A stretch of DNA of 49,591 nucleotides from Brachybacterium nesterenkovii (GCF_900163655.1 NZ_FWFG01000109.1:1-49591), one strand, 5' to 3'; counted from the first letter of the stretch, positions 23,273 to 32,476 are shown. Notes: a model not told the origin generated them from the letters alone. Translations and numbers: made by a program.

Positions 23273-25390
23273 ATGACCACCACACCTCCCGGCTCCGGGA
23301 GCCTCGCCGAGGACATCGTCCGCGGCGTCGGCGGCCCCGAGAACATCGAGAGCCTCACCCACTGCGCGACCCGACTGCGCTTCCAGCTCCACGACGGCGA
23401 CAAGGTCGACCGCTCGTTCCTCGACGCCCTGAGCGGCGTCATGGGCACCGTCCCCCAGAGCGGCGACCGCTTCCAGGTCGTCATCGGCGGCGCCGTCGCG
23501 AGCGTGTTCTCCTCGATCATGAACCTCCCCTCGATGGCCGACGGCGGCACGCCCCGCGCCAAGACCGACGCGGAGATCAAGGCCGAGATCCGCGCCAAGG
23601 GCAAGGGCCGCTTCTCCTTCATCGACAACTTCTTCGAGTACCTCTCGGACTCGTTCCGCCCGCTGCTGGGCGTGCTGCTGGGAGCCTCGCTGATCATCGC
23701 GATCGCCTCGATGCTCGACGCCTTCGGGGTCATCGACTTCCACGCCGAGGTCAAGCCCGCGACCTGGGTCTTCGTCGACGCCATGTGGCGCTCCGTGCTC
23801 CACTTCCTGCCGATCATGGTCGCCTACAACGCGGCGAAGAAGCTCAACGTCGACGGCTGGCTCGGAGCGGCGATCATGGCCGCCCTCATGACCCCGGACT
23901 TCGCCGGCATGCTCAAGCCGGAGAACAAGATCCCCGGGGTCGAGTACGTCACCAACGACACCCTCGGCACCACGAGCGCCGTCGCCCACGTCTTCGGCCT
24001 GCCGATGCAGCTCAACGACTACAGCGGCCAGGTGTTCGTGCCGCTGCTGATGGTCCCGCTGCTCGCGCTGCTCTACCGCGGCCTGCAGAAGATCTTCCCC
24101 GAGAACGTGCAGCTCGTCTTCGTGCCGTTCCTGTCGATGCTCGTGATGATCCCGGTCACCGCCTTCGTCATCGGCCCGCTCGGCGTGTGGCTGGGCTCGG
24201 GCATCGGCGTGGGCCTGGCCTGGCTCAACGGCCACGCCCCGATCGTCTTCGCGATCCTCATCCCACTGCTCTACCCGTTCCTGGTGCCACTGGGCCTGCA
24301 CTGGCCGCTCAACGCGCTCATGCTCGCCAACATCAACTCCCTGGGCTACGACTTCATCCAGGGCCCGATGGGCACGTGGAACTTCGCCTGCTTCGGCGCG
24401 ACCGCCGGCGTTCTGCTGCTGTCGCTGCGCCACCGCGAGAAGGAGATGCGCCAGACCGCGACGGGCGCGCTCGCCGCGGGCCTGCTCGGCGGCATCTCCG
24501 AGCCCTCGCTCTACGGCATCCACCTGCGCTTCAAGCGCATCTACCCGCGCATGCTCGCCGGCTGCCTCGTCGGCGGCGTCACCATCGGCCTGCTCGGCGG
24601 CGTGAACACGAGCGCCTTCGCGTTCACCTCGCTGCTGACCATCCCGGTCTTCGACCCGATGATCACGTACATCATCTCGATCACCGTCGCCTTCGTCGTG
24701 GCCCTGCTGGCCGTGTACTTCTCGGACTACCTGTCCAAGGAGGAGCGTGCCGAGGCCAACGCCCGTCGTGACGCGGAGGAGGCCGCCGCCCGCGGCATCG
24801 TCTCCGCTCCCGCCGAGCGCGCGACCGTCGGCGCCACCGCGGTCGGCGCCGGCGCGGCCGGCAGGGGTGCGGCGTCGGTCCTGGCCCCCGAGGCCAGTGC
24901 GACGCACGCCGCCGCCTCGACCCCCGTCCCCGCGGGCGACATCGAGATCCAGGCGCCGGTCGCCGGTCGCGTCGTCGCCCTCGAGGACGTCTCCGACCCG
25001 GTGTTCTCCTCGAAGGCGCTCGGCGAGGGCGTGGGCATCGAGCCCGCGAACGGCCGCGTCGTCGCTCCCGTCGCCGGTGAGCTCATCTCCGTGGCCGGCA
25101 CCGGTCACGCGTTCGGGATCCGCACCGACGACGGTGTCGAGGTGCTCATCCACATCGGCATCGACACCGTCCAGATGAACGGCCGCGGCTTCGACGTCGC
25201 GGTCCAGCCGGGGCAGCGCGTCTCGGTCGGCGACCTGCTGGCGACCGTCGACCTCGACGCCGTCCGCGAGGCCGGGTACGCGACCGTCATCCTGATGACG
25301 GTCACCAACACGGCGCAGTTCGCCGCGGTCGAGCCGCTCACGGGCAGCGACGTCGCCGCGGGCGAGACCGTGGTCGTCGTCCGCCGCTGA
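23273..25390 (+). CDS. PTS beta-glucoside transporter, fused EIIBCA
   Basis: 705-aa permease of the beta-glucoside (BglF/BglP) PTS family in the order IIB-IIC-IIA. IIB phosphocysteine is Cys31 (THCATRLRF); IIC has about ten membrane helices; an Ala-rich linker (about 495-550) joins a IIA-Glc-type domain with His612 (GHAFGI) and active-site His627 (VLIHIGIDT), 15 residues apart as in EIIA-Glc. It imports and phosphorylates a sugar, probably a beta-glucoside by homology. A RAT/terminator pair lies upstream and its antiterminator gene downstream. ATG 23273. A phospho-beta-glucosidase is not in the window. Confidence 0.93.
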   Translation: MTTTPPGSGSLAEDIVRGVGGPENIESLTHCATRLRFQLHDGDKVDRSFLDALSGVMGTVPQSGDRFQVVIGGAVASVFSSIMNLPSMADGGTPRAKTDAEIKAEIRAKGKGRFSFIDNFFEYLSDSFRPLLGVLLGASLIIAIASMLDAFGVIDFHAEVKPATWVFVDAMWRSVLHFLPIMVAYNAAKKLNVDGWLGAAIMAALMTPDFAGMLKPENKIPGVEYVTNDTLGTTSAVAHVFGLPMQLNDYSGQVFVPLLMVPLLALLYRGLQKIFPENVQLVFVPFLSMLVMIPVTAFVIGPLGVWLGSGIGVGLAWLNGHAPIVFAILIPLLYPFLVPLGLHWPLNALMLANINSLGYDFIQGPMGTWNFACFGATAGVLLLSLRHREKEMRQTATGALAAGLLGGISEPSLYGIHLRFKRIYPRMLAGCLVGGVTIGLLGGVNTSAFAFTSLLTIPVFDPMITYIISITVAFVVALLAVYFSDYLSKEERAEANARRDAEEAAARGIVSAPAERATVGATAVGAGAAGRGAASVLAPEASATHAAASTPVPAGDIEIQAPVAGRVVALEDVSDPVFSSKALGEGVGIEPANGRVVAPVAGELISVAGTGHAFGIRTDDGVEVLIHIGIDTVQMNGRGFDVAVQPGQRVSVGDLLATVDLDAVREAGYATVILMTVTNTAQFAAVEPLTGSDVAAGETVVVVRR

Positions 25391-25416
25391 GGCTCTCCGG
25401 AGCCCCTGCAGGACCA

Positions 25417-25455
25417 GGCCCGGTCCACCGTCGCACGTCGACGGCGGACCGGGCC
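25417..25455 (+). terminator. Terminator after the PTS gene
   Basis: Stem of 10 bp plus an A/C mismatch plus 6 bp (25417-25433 with 25439-25455), 5-nt loop, starting 27 nt past the stop. Confidence 0.85.
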
Positions 25456-25495
25456 GCCGTGCACCGGCCGCCGTGCACCGGTCACCATGCACAGG
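25454..25495. repeat. 14-bp tandem repeat after the PTS terminator
   Basis: CCGCCGTGCACCGG twice (25454-25467, 25468-25481) then a degenerate copy (25482-25495). Farther on, 25573-25590 is a perfect 6-bp hairpin (TCCCGC-GATGAT-GCGGGA). Otherwise nothing is seen in the gap to 25641. Confidence 0.8.
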
Positions 25496-25641
25496 CCGCG
25501 GCGCGAGGACGCGCCCGGGCGGCGGCGCGCACGTGCATCCGTGCTCACGAGGACGCGGGCCGATGCATCCGATCCCGCGATGATGCGGGACGATGGACCG
25601 ATCGCCGAACCCTGGCGGCCGAGACGAGGAGGACGAGTCGC

Positions 25642-26505
25642 GTGAAGGTGCTGCGGGTCATCAACAACAACATCGTCCTCTCGCGCGACGCGAGCGGGCA
25701 GGAGGTCATCCTCACCGGACGCGGCCTCGGCTTCCGCGCCGCCCCGGGCCAGGAGATCGACCCCGCCCGCATCGTGCGCGAGTTCGTCCCCGCCGACGGC
25801 CGCGACCCCGACCACCTCGCCGAGCTGCTCGCCGCGATCGACGAGGAGGTCCTGCGGGCCGTGGTCATCGCCCTGGACGTCTCCGGCGTCGAGGGCCGCG
25901 CGACCACCCGCCCCACCCTCGCGATCGCCGTGGCCGACCACATCGAGGCGGCCCTCGAGCGCGCCCGCCGCGGCCAGAGCCTCGAGTACCCGGTGCGCGC
26001 CGAGGTGCAGACCCTGTACGCCGACGAGTACGCGCGCGCCGTGCACCTGCTCGCCGAGATCAACCAGCGCCTCGACCCGCCGCTGGCCGAGCACGAGGCC
26101 ACGGCCCTGGCCCTGCACCTGGTCAACGCCGGCTTCGCCTCCGGGGACCTGTCGTTCACCTACACGATGACCGGCGTGATCCAGCAGCTCCTCGCCGTCG
26201 TCTCCGAGCGCTTCGGCATCGACGTGGACTCCACCTCGATGAGCGCCGCGCGCTTCATCACCCACGTGCGCTACCTGTTCGTGCGCGTCCACTCCCACCG
26301 CCAGCTCGACGAGCAGGATTCCGCGATCGGCCAGGCCATCCGCCGCAACTACCCCGAGGCGACCCGCGCCGCTGAGCAGCTCGCGACGATCATCGAGCTG
26401 CGCCTGGACTCGCATCTGACGGCCGACGAGGTCTCCTACCTGGCCCTGCACGTCGCGCGCATGACGATGGAGGGCGAGCAGAGCGCAGGGGGAGGGGGCG
26501 CCTGA
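25642..26505 (+). CDS. licT: Transcriptional antiterminator, BglG/LicT family
   Basis: 287 aa. Residues 1-58 form the CAT RNA-binding domain (VLRVINNNIVLS); two PTS regulation domains follow. All four phosphorylated PRD histidines of LicT are present: His100 (ADHIEAAL) and His159 (ALHLVNAG) in PRD1, His208 (THVRYLF) and His270 (ALHVARM) in PRD2. When the cognate sugar is transported it should bind the RAT at 23111-23140 and allow PTS transcription. The start is GTG 25642 with GAGGAGGACGAG ahead of it. It is convergent with the ABC-F gene, 10 nt apart. Confidence 0.95.
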   Translation: MKVLRVINNNIVLSRDASGQEVILTGRGLGFRAAPGQEIDPARIVREFVPADGRDPDHLAELLAAIDEEVLRAVVIALDVSGVEGRATTRPTLAIAVADHIEAALERARRGQSLEYPVRAEVQTLYADEYARAVHLLAEINQRLDPPLAEHEATALALHLVNAGFASGDLSFTYTMTGVIQQLLAVVSERFGIDVDSTSMSAARFITHVRYLFVRVHSHRQLDEQDSAIGQAIRRNYPEATRAAEQLATIIELRLDSHLTADEVSYLALHVARMTMEGEQSAGGGGA

Positions 26506-26515
26506 CGCCCGCGGA

Positions 26516-28339
26516 TCACACTCCCTCGAGGCGCTCCGACAGCTCCATCCACGACTCCTCGACGCCCGTGAGCTCCTCCTCGCGCGCGGAGATCGCCGTC
26601 ATCTCCTCGGCCATGCGCGTGTAGTCGCCCGGGTCGATGTCGCCGAGGCCCGCACGGGCCGCGGCGATCTCGGACTCCAGCTTCCCCATGCGCCGCTCGA
26701 GGGCCGACAGCTCCTTCTGGGCCTCCCGCAGCTCGCGCCCGGACAGGCCGGGCGCCGCGTCCGCCCCGCCGGCGGGCACGGGCGACGACGGCGCCGAGGA
26801 CGAGGCCGCCGACGCCGCGTCCTCCTGCGCGGCCCGCAGCGCCAGATACTGCTCGACGCCGCCGGGCAGGTGGCGGACGGTGCCGTCCAGCACGGCGTAC
26901 TGCAGGTCCGTCACGCGCTCGAGCAGGTAGCGGTCGTGGGAGACCACGATGAGCGGACCCGGCCAGGTGTCCAGGAGGTCCTCCATCGCCGCGAGCATGT
27001 CGGTGTCCATGTCGTTGGTGGGCTCGTCGAGGACCAGGACGTTGGGCTCCTCCAGGAGCGTGAGCAGCAGGTCCAGCCTGCGCTGCTGGCCGCCCGAGAG
27101 CCGTCCGGCGAGCACCTTCTGGTGCGCGCTCGTGAAGCCGAGGCGCTCGAGCAGCTGCCCGGGGGAGACCTCGTCGCTGCCCGCTCTGCTCCCCGCGCGG
27201 AACGTGGTCCGGTACCGGCCCACGACCTCGCTGACGCGCTCGTCGAAATGATCCGCGAGCCCGGTCATCCGCTGGGACACCTGACGGACGGTGACGGTCT
27301 TGCCGCGGCGCACGCGCCCGGTGCGCGCGACCAGGTCGCCGGTGATGAGCGCCAGCAGGGTGGACTTGCCGGCGCCGTTGGGCCCGAGGATCCCGATGCG
27401 GTCAGCAGGGCCGACGTGCAGCGTGACATCGCGCAGCACGTCCGCGCCGTCATAGCCGGCGGAGACGTCCTCGAGGTCGATCACGTCTCGGCCCAGACGG
27501 GAGGTGGCCAGGCGCGTCAGCTCGACGGTGTCGCGCACCGACGGCTCGTCGGCGATCAGCTCGTTCGCGGCGTCGATGCGGAACTTGGGCTTGGAGGTCC
27601 GGGCGGGAGCCCCGCGGCGCAGCCAGGCGAGCTCCTTGCGCATGAGGTTCTGGCGCTTGGCCTCCGCGGCCTGCGCCTGACGGTCGCGCTCGACGCGCTG
27701 GAGCACATAGGCGGCGTACCCGCCCTCGAAGGGATCGACCACACCGTCGTGCACCTCCCACATGCGGGTGCAGACGGCGTCCAGGAACCAGCGGTCGTGG
27801 GTGATGACCACCAGCCCGCCGCTGCGGGGGCTCCAGTGGGAGCGCAGGTGCTCGGCCAGCCACGCGATGCCCTCGACGTCCAGGTGGTTGGTGGGCTCGT
27901 CCAGCAGCAGCACGTCGTGGTCGCCCACGAGCAGCTCGGCCAGGTGCACGCGGCGGACCTGTCCGCCGGAGAGCACGGAGAGGTCCGCATCGAGGTCGAT
28001 GTCCCCGAGCAGGCCACCCATCACGTCGCGGATCCGCGGGTCCGCGGCCCACTCGTGCTCGGGGCCGGTGCCGACGACGCGCTCGCGCACCGTCGTGCCT
28101 GGCGTCGCGTCGTCCTGCTGGTCGAGCACCCCGATCCGCACGCCCGAGCGCACGGTGACCCGCCCGGAGTCGGGCTCGCGGCGCCCCGCGAGGAGGGACA
28201 GGAGGGTGGACTTGCCATCGCCGTTGCGGCCGACGACGCCGATGCGGTCGCCGTCCTCGATCCCGAGGGTCACGGCATCCAGCAGGACGCGATCGGGCAG
28301 GGCGAGATGGAGCGCCTGGGCGCCCAGCAGATGAGCCAT
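26516..28339 (-). CDS. ABC-F ATP-binding protein, Uup-like
   Basis: 607 aa, two ATPase domains and no membrane segment, so an ABC-F ribosome-associated translation factor or resistance/quality-control protein. Walker A motifs are GRNGDGKST and GPNGAGKST; signature motifs LSGGQVRR and LSGGQQRR; Walker B LLLDEPTNHLD and LVLDEPTNDMD. A C-terminal coiled-coil region (GRELREAQKELSALERRMGKLESEI) is the Uup-type tail. marR ends 3 nt before its start, so the two are one operon. Usually near ispE in actinobacteria; here the PTS cassette lies between. Confidence 0.94.
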   Translation of the reverse strand: MAHLLGAQALHLALPDRVLLDAVTLGIEDGDRIGVVGRNGDGKSTLLSLLAGRREPDSGRVTVRSGVRIGVLDQQDDATPGTTVRERVVGTGPEHEWAADPRIRDVMGGLLGDIDLDADLSVLSGGQVRRVHLAELLVGDHDVLLLDEPTNHLDVEGIAWLAEHLRSHWSPRSGGLVVITHDRWFLDAVCTRMWEVHDGVVDPFEGGYAAYVLQRVERDRQAQAAEAKRQNLMRKELAWLRRGAPARTSKPKFRIDAANELIADEPSVRDTVELTRLATSRLGRDVIDLEDVSAGYDGADVLRDVTLHVGPADRIGILGPNGAGKSTLLALITGDLVARTGRVRRGKTVTVRQVSQRMTGLADHFDERVSEVVGRYRTTFRAGSRAGSDEVSPGQLLERLGFTSAHQKVLAGRLSGGQQRRLDLLLTLLEEPNVLVLDEPTNDMDTDMLAAMEDLLDTWPGPLIVVSHDRYLLERVTDLQYAVLDGTVRHLPGGVEQYLALRAAQEDAASAASSSAPSSPVPAGGADAAPGLSGRELREAQKELSALERRMGKLESEIAAARAGLGDIDPGDYTRMAEEMTAISAREEELTGVEESWMELSERLEGV

Positions 28340-28342
28340 GGG

Positions 28343-28999
28343 TCAGGAAGCCTCGGCGGGGGTCGGGGTCGGTGAGGACTCGAAGGGGAGCAGCAGGGAG
28401 CGCAGGGTGGCGGCGAGGGCCTCGGCTCCGGCGGGATCGAGGGCGGCGAGCAGCTCGTGCTCGGAGGCGAGCAGATGCTCCATCGCCTCATCGACCGCCG
28501 CGGCCCCGGCGGGCTCGAGCGCGATGCGGACGGCGCGCCCGTCCCGCGGGTCCCGGGTGCGCGTGACGAGGCCGCGGGCGGCCATCTTGTCGATGCGCGT
28601 GGTCATCGTCCCGCTCGTCACGAGCGTCTGGTGCATGAGCGCGGTGGCCGAGAGCCCCTCGCCGTCGGCGCGACGCAGCGCCGAGAGGACGTCGAACTCC
28701 CAGGACTCCAGGCCCGAGGACGCGAAGGCCGCGCGGCGGGCGGACTCCAGATGACGGGCCAGGCGCGAGACGCGGGAGAGCACCGCCATGGGGGAGGTGT
28801 CGAGATCGGGCCGTGCCGCGGCCCAGCCCGCGATGATGCGATCGACCTCATCAGTGCTGGTGTCGAGATCAGTGCTGGTGTCGAGATCAGCGCTGGTCTC
28901 GAGCTCAGTGCTGGTCTCGAGCTCAGGGCCATCGTCGAGACCTGTGCTGTCATCGAGATCGGTGCCGGTCGCGGCGGGGCCGGTGTCGGGTGCGGGCAT
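28343..28999 (-). CDS. MarR family regulator with acidic repeat N-terminus
   Basis: 218 aa. Residues about 10-52 are an acidic tandem-repeat tract of the pattern L-D/E-T-S-T/A-D/E, then a MarR winged helix (WEFDVLSALRRADGEGLSATALMHQTLVTSGTMTTRIDKMAARGLVTRTRDPRDGRAVRIAL). MarR proteins normally start at about the winged-helix dimer region, so the repeat is an addition. It precedes the ABC-F gene (3 nt gap), which it probably regulates. The ATG at 28999 lies 7 nt after a TAGACT box. Confidence 0.9.
   Translation of the reverse strand: MPAPDTGPAATGTDLDDSTGLDDGPELETSTELETSADLDTSTDLDTSTDEVDRIIAGWAAARPDLDTSPMAVLSRVSRLARHLESARRAAFASSGLESWEFDVLSALRRADGEGLSATALMHQTLVTSGTMTTRIDKMAARGLVTRTRDPRDGRAVRIALEPAGAAAVDEAMEHLLASEHELLAALDPAGAEALAATLRSLLLPFESSPTPTPAEAS
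28851..28976. repeat. 18-bp minisatellite inside the marR gene
   Basis: Seven 18-bp units (28851, 28869, 28887, 28905, 28923, 28941, 28959), the first two identical, later ones increasingly diverged. Units are in frame and encode the acidic hexapeptide repeats of the MarR N-terminus. Confidence 0.92.
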
Positions 29000-29006
29000 G
29001 ACGGCC

Positions 29007-29012
29007 AGTCTA
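29007..29012 (-). promoter_or_regulatory. -10 box of the marR-ABC-F operon
   Basis: TAGACT on the minus strand, ending 7 nt before ATG 28999: near-leaderless. Confidence 0.5.
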
Positions 29013-29107
29013 CCGAGGCGCCCTCCGGCCGCCGACGGCCGTCGGCGGCTGCCGCGCGCCATCGTCCGCGGTCCGTGCTGGCCCGGGTCTCAGTGCTGTC
29101 TCAAGTC

Positions 29108-29746
29108 TCAGTGCTGCTGCAGGCGCGGGCTCTTCTCGAGCGCCCCCAGCCCGTACCAGGAGAGGTTGACCATGCGGGCGGCCATCTCCTCGCGCGAGGG
29201 AGTGCGGGTCTCCAGCCACCACTGGCCGGTGTAGGCGACCATCCCGACGAGCATCCGCGCGTACCCGGAGGCGTCCTTCGTCGTGTACTTGCGCATCCGC
29301 AGCTGCGCCGCCAAGATCGCCTCTACCTTCGCGGCGACATCCCCCAGCAGCGACGAGTAGGTGCCGGAGCCGGCCGCGGTGGGGGAGTCGCGCACGAGGA
29401 TCCGGAAGCCGTCCTCGTGGTCGTCGATGTACGTGAGGAAGGCGAGCGCCGCGCGCTCCATGAGGATCCGGGGATGCTGGCGCGGATCGTCGAGGGAGGC
29501 CTCGAGCGCGCCCAGCAGGGTGGACGTCTCGCGATCCACGACCACGGCGTACAGCCCCTCCTTGCCGCCGAAGTGCTCGTAGACGATCGGCTTGGACACC
29601 TTGGCGCGCGCGGCGATCTCCTCGACGCTCGTGGCCTCGAAGCCCTTCTCCGCGAACAGCCGCCGCCCGACCGCGACCAGCTGCTCGCGCCGCTCGCGAC
29701 CGGTCATCCGCGCCGCCCGCTCCCGGGCCCGTCTCGGCTCCCCCAT
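29108..29746 (-). CDS. TetR/AcrR family transcriptional regulator
   Basis: 212 aa; N-terminal TetR helix-turn-helix (RREQLVAVGRRLFAEKGFEATSVEEIAARAKVSKPIVYEHFGGKEGLYAVVV) with a larger ligand domain of normal size. The location (Rv1019 position) before glmU in the conserved block fits a known but uncharacterised regulator. No target is evident; the divergent neighbour is tRNA-Gln. ATG 29746 lies 6 nt after AAGACT (29753-29758, minus strand), a weaker leaderless-type box. Confidence 0.92.
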   Translation of the reverse strand: MGEPRRARERAARMTGRERREQLVAVGRRLFAEKGFEATSVEEIAARAKVSKPIVYEHFGGKEGLYAVVVDRETSTLLGALEASLDDPRQHPRILMERAALAFLTYIDDHEDGFRILVRDSPTAAGSGTYSSLLGDVAAKVEAILAAQLRMRKYTTKDASGYARMLVGMVAYTGQWWLETRTPSREEMAARMVNLSWYGLGALEKSPRLQQH

Positions 29747-29819
29747 GGGCGCAGTCTTCCACAGCCCGTCCTGCTGCCCGCTGCCGACGACGTCGCACCG
29801 GCGACCGGCGCACGGCCGG

Positions 29820-29825
29820 TAGGAT
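29820..29825 (+). promoter_or_regulatory. -10 box of tRNA-Gln
   Basis: TAGGAT, 23 nt upstream of the mature tRNA 5' end. No clear -35 box is seen. Confidence 0.5.
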
Positions 29826-29848
29826 CCCGGTGCGCCCGCTAGGGCGGA

Positions 29849-29920
29849 TCCGCCATGGTGTAATCGGCAACACCTCAGATTTTGGTTCTGAAGTTTCAGG
29901 TTCGAGTCCTGATGGCGGAA
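29849..29920 (+). tRNA. tRNA-Gln (anticodon UUG)
   Basis: 72 nt cloverleaf. Acceptor arms TCCGCCA / TGGCGGA, D arm with GTGT/ACAC, anticodon stem TCAGA/TCTGA around loop TTTTGGT (anticodon TTG), T arm TCAGG-TTCGAGT-CCTGA and discriminator A. CCA is not encoded. It sits 41 nt upstream of glmU, as in other actinobacteria. Confidence 0.97.
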
Positions 29921-29961
29921 CGCCGTCGCCCTGGGCCCCACCCCGAGCAAGGAGAACCTGC

Positions 29962-31458
29962 GTGAACTCCCACGCCCCCCAGGCAATCGTCGTCCTCGCC
30001 GCCGGAGCGGGGACCCGCATGAAGTCCGCGGTCCCCAAGGTCCTGCACCCGATCTGCGGCCGCTCCCTCCTGATGCACGCCGTCACCGCGGCCGCCGGGC
30101 TCGACCCGGAGCGCCTCGTCGTGGTGGTCCGCCATGAGCGCGATCAGGTCGTCGAGCACCTCGCCGAGCACGCCGCGTTCGTCCGCGTCGCCGACCAGGA
30201 CGAGATCCCCGGCACCGGCCGCGCCGTCCAGTGCGGCCTCGAGCAGGTAGACGCCGAGACCGGCACCGTGGTCGTCACCTACGGCGACGTCCCGCTGCTG
30301 GATGCGGCCACCCTCGAGCGCCTCGTCGCCGAGCACGAGGGCACGCACAGCGCCGTCACCGTGTTGACCGCGCGCATCCCCGATCCCACGGGCTACGGCC
30401 GCATCCTGCGCGACGAGGCGGGCGAGCAGGTGCTCGGCATCGTCGAGCACAAGGACGCCGACGAGGCCCAGCGCGCGATCGACGAGGTCAACTCCGGCAT
30501 CTACGCCTTCGACCTCGCCGTGCTGCGCTCCGCCCTCTCCCGCATCGGCACCGACAACGCGCAGGGGGAGATGTACCTCACCGACGTGCTGGCCATCGCC
30601 CGCGAGGACGGCGGATCCGTGCGCGCGCTCGTCACGGATGACCCCGTCCTCGTCGAGGGCGCCAACGACCGCGTCCAGCTCGCCCAGCTCGGCGCCGAGA
30701 TGCGCCGCCGCATCAACGAGCGCCACATGCGCGCGGGCGTCACGATCATCGATCCCGACACCACCTGGATCGACGCCGACGTCACGATCGGCCAGGACGC
30801 CGTCATCGAGCCCGGCGTCCAGCTGCAGGGCGCCACCGACATCGCCGGGGAGGCCGTGATCGGCCCCGACTCCACCCTGCGCGACACGGTCGTCGGCCGC
30901 GGCGCCCACGTGGTGCGCACCCAGGCGCTGCTCGCCGAGATCGGGGAGGAGGCGACCGTCGGCCCGTACACCTACCTGCGCCCGGGCACCGTCCTCGGCG
31001 CCCGCGGCAAGATCGGCGGCTTCTGCGAGACGAAGAACGCGCAGATCGGCGACGGCGCGAAGGTGCCGCATCTCTCGTACGTGGGCGACGCCGAGATCGG
31101 CGAGGGCACGAACATCGGCGCGGCGACGATCTTCGCCAACTACGACGGCGTGAACAAGCACCGCACGAAGGTCGGCCGCCACGTGCGCGTCGGCTCGGAC
31201 AGCGTCCTCGTCGCGCCCGTCGAGATCGGCGACGGCGCCGCCACGGGCGCGGGCACCGTGGTCCGCAAGGACGTCCCGCCTGGTGCGCTCGCCGTGAACG
31301 CGAGCGGCCAGCGGAACGTGGAAGGATGGACCCAGCGCCGACGCGAGGGCACGGCCGCCGCCGAGGCGGCCCGCGAGGCCCTCGAGCGTGCCGCCTCCGG
31401 CGACGCGACCGACGCATCGGAGATGGACACCACGCACGGGGAGCAGGAGACACGATGA
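29962..31458 (+). CDS. glmU: Bifunctional GlcN-1-P acetyltransferase / UDP-GlcNAc pyrophosphorylase
   Basis: 498 aa; makes UDP-GlcNAc for peptidoglycan. N-terminal uridylyltransferase with LAAGAGTRMKSAVPKVLHPICG and GTGRAVQCGL; from about residue 260 a left-handed beta-helix of hexapeptide repeats (acetyltransferase), with YVGDAEIGEGTNIGAATIFANYDG. A C-terminal acidic/Ala tail of about 40 residues is present as in many actinobacterial GlmU. GTG 29962 with AAGGAG 7 nt ahead. Its stop overlaps the prs start by 4 bp (ATGA). Confidence 0.97.
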   Translation: MNSHAPQAIVVLAAGAGTRMKSAVPKVLHPICGRSLLMHAVTAAAGLDPERLVVVVRHERDQVVEHLAEHAAFVRVADQDEIPGTGRAVQCGLEQVDAETGTVVVTYGDVPLLDAATLERLVAEHEGTHSAVTVLTARIPDPTGYGRILRDEAGEQVLGIVEHKDADEAQRAIDEVNSGIYAFDLAVLRSALSRIGTDNAQGEMYLTDVLAIAREDGGSVRALVTDDPVLVEGANDRVQLAQLGAEMRRRINERHMRAGVTIIDPDTTWIDADVTIGQDAVIEPGVQLQGATDIAGEAVIGPDSTLRDTVVGRGAHVVRTQALLAEIGEEATVGPYTYLRPGTVLGARGKIGGFCETKNAQIGDGAKVPHLSYVGDAEIGEGTNIGAATIFANYDGVNKHRTKVGRHVRVGSDSVLVAPVEIGDGAATGAGTVVRKDVPPGALAVNASGQRNVEGWTQRRREGTAAAEAAREALERAASGDATDASEMDTTHGEQETR

Positions 31459-32435
31459 GCGGAATCGTCACGACGGGTGAGAAGCGGCTGGTCCTGGCCT
31501 CAGGGCGCGCGCACCCCGTGCTGGCGCAGGAGGTCTCCGAGGAGCTCGGCGTCGAGGTGCTCCCGATGGACGCGTGGGACTTCGCCAACGGCGAGATCTA
31601 CGTGCGCTACGGGGAGTCGGTCCGCGGCTCCGACGCCTTCGTCCTCCAGTCCCACCCCGCCTCCATCAACACCTGGTTGATGGAGCACCTGATCATGATC
31701 GACGCGCTCAAGCGCGCGTCGACCAAGCGCATCACGGCGATCGCCCCGTCCTTCCCCTACGCCCGCCAGGACAAGAAGCACCGCGGCCGCGAGCCGATCT
31801 CGGCCCGTCTGGTCGCCGACCTCTACCAGACCGCCGGCATCGACCGCATGATCTCGGTGGATCTGCACGCGCCCCAGGTCCAGGGCTACTTCGACCGCCC
31901 CGTCGACCACCTGATGGCCCTGCCGATCCTCTCGAAGTACGTCGAGGGCAAGTACGGCCAGGAGGACATCGTCGTGGTGTCCCCGGACGCCGGCCGCATC
32001 CGCGTGGCCGAGCAGTGGGCCAAGCGCCTGGGCGGCATCGGCCTGGCCTTCGTGCACAAGTCCCGCGACCCCAAGCGTCCCAACCAGGCCGTCGCCAAGC
32101 GCGTGATCGGCGAGGTCAGCGGCAAGACCTGCATCCTCGTCGACGACATGATCGACACCGCGGGGACCATCGTCCAGGCCGTCGAGGCGCTCCACAGCCA
32201 CGGCGCCACCAAGGTGGTCGTCGCGACCACCCACCCGATCCTCTCGGACCCCGCCACCGAGCGCCTGCGCACGAGCGGCGTGGCCGAGGTGATCTGCACC
32301 AACACCCTCCCGGTCCCGCCGGAGAAGGAGTTCGAGCAGCTCACCCAGCTGTCGATCGCACCCCTCATCGCCCGCGCCATCCGCGCGGTCTTCGACGACG
32401 GCTCGGTCACGAGCCTCTTCGACGGCGAGGTCTGA
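31455..32435 (+). CDS. prs: Ribose-phosphate pyrophosphokinase
   Basis: 326 aa; ribose-5-phosphate + ATP to PRPP + AMP, feeding purine, pyrimidine, His and Trp synthesis. Motifs: PSFPYARQDKKHRGREPISARLVADLYQTAGIDRMISVDLHAPQVQGYF (ATP and Mg site, His of catalysis) and the PRPP loop CILVDDMIDTAGTI. Translationally coupled to glmU. A strong terminator follows 41 nt after the stop. Confidence 0.97.
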   Translation: MSGIVTTGEKRLVLASGRAHPVLAQEVSEELGVEVLPMDAWDFANGEIYVRYGESVRGSDAFVLQSHPASINTWLMEHLIMIDALKRASTKRITAIAPSFPYARQDKKHRGREPISARLVADLYQTAGIDRMISVDLHAPQVQGYFDRPVDHLMALPILSKYVEGKYGQEDIVVVSPDAGRIRVAEQWAKRLGGIGLAFVHKSRDPKRPNQAVAKRVIGEVSGKTCILVDDMIDTAGTIVQAVEALHSHGATKVVVATTHPILSDPATERLRTSGVAEVICTNTLPVPPEKEFEQLTQLSIAPLIARAIRAVFDDGSVTSLFDGEV

Positions 32436-32476
32436 GAGACCCCGCCGCAGATCCTCACGACCGCAGAGACTCACGA

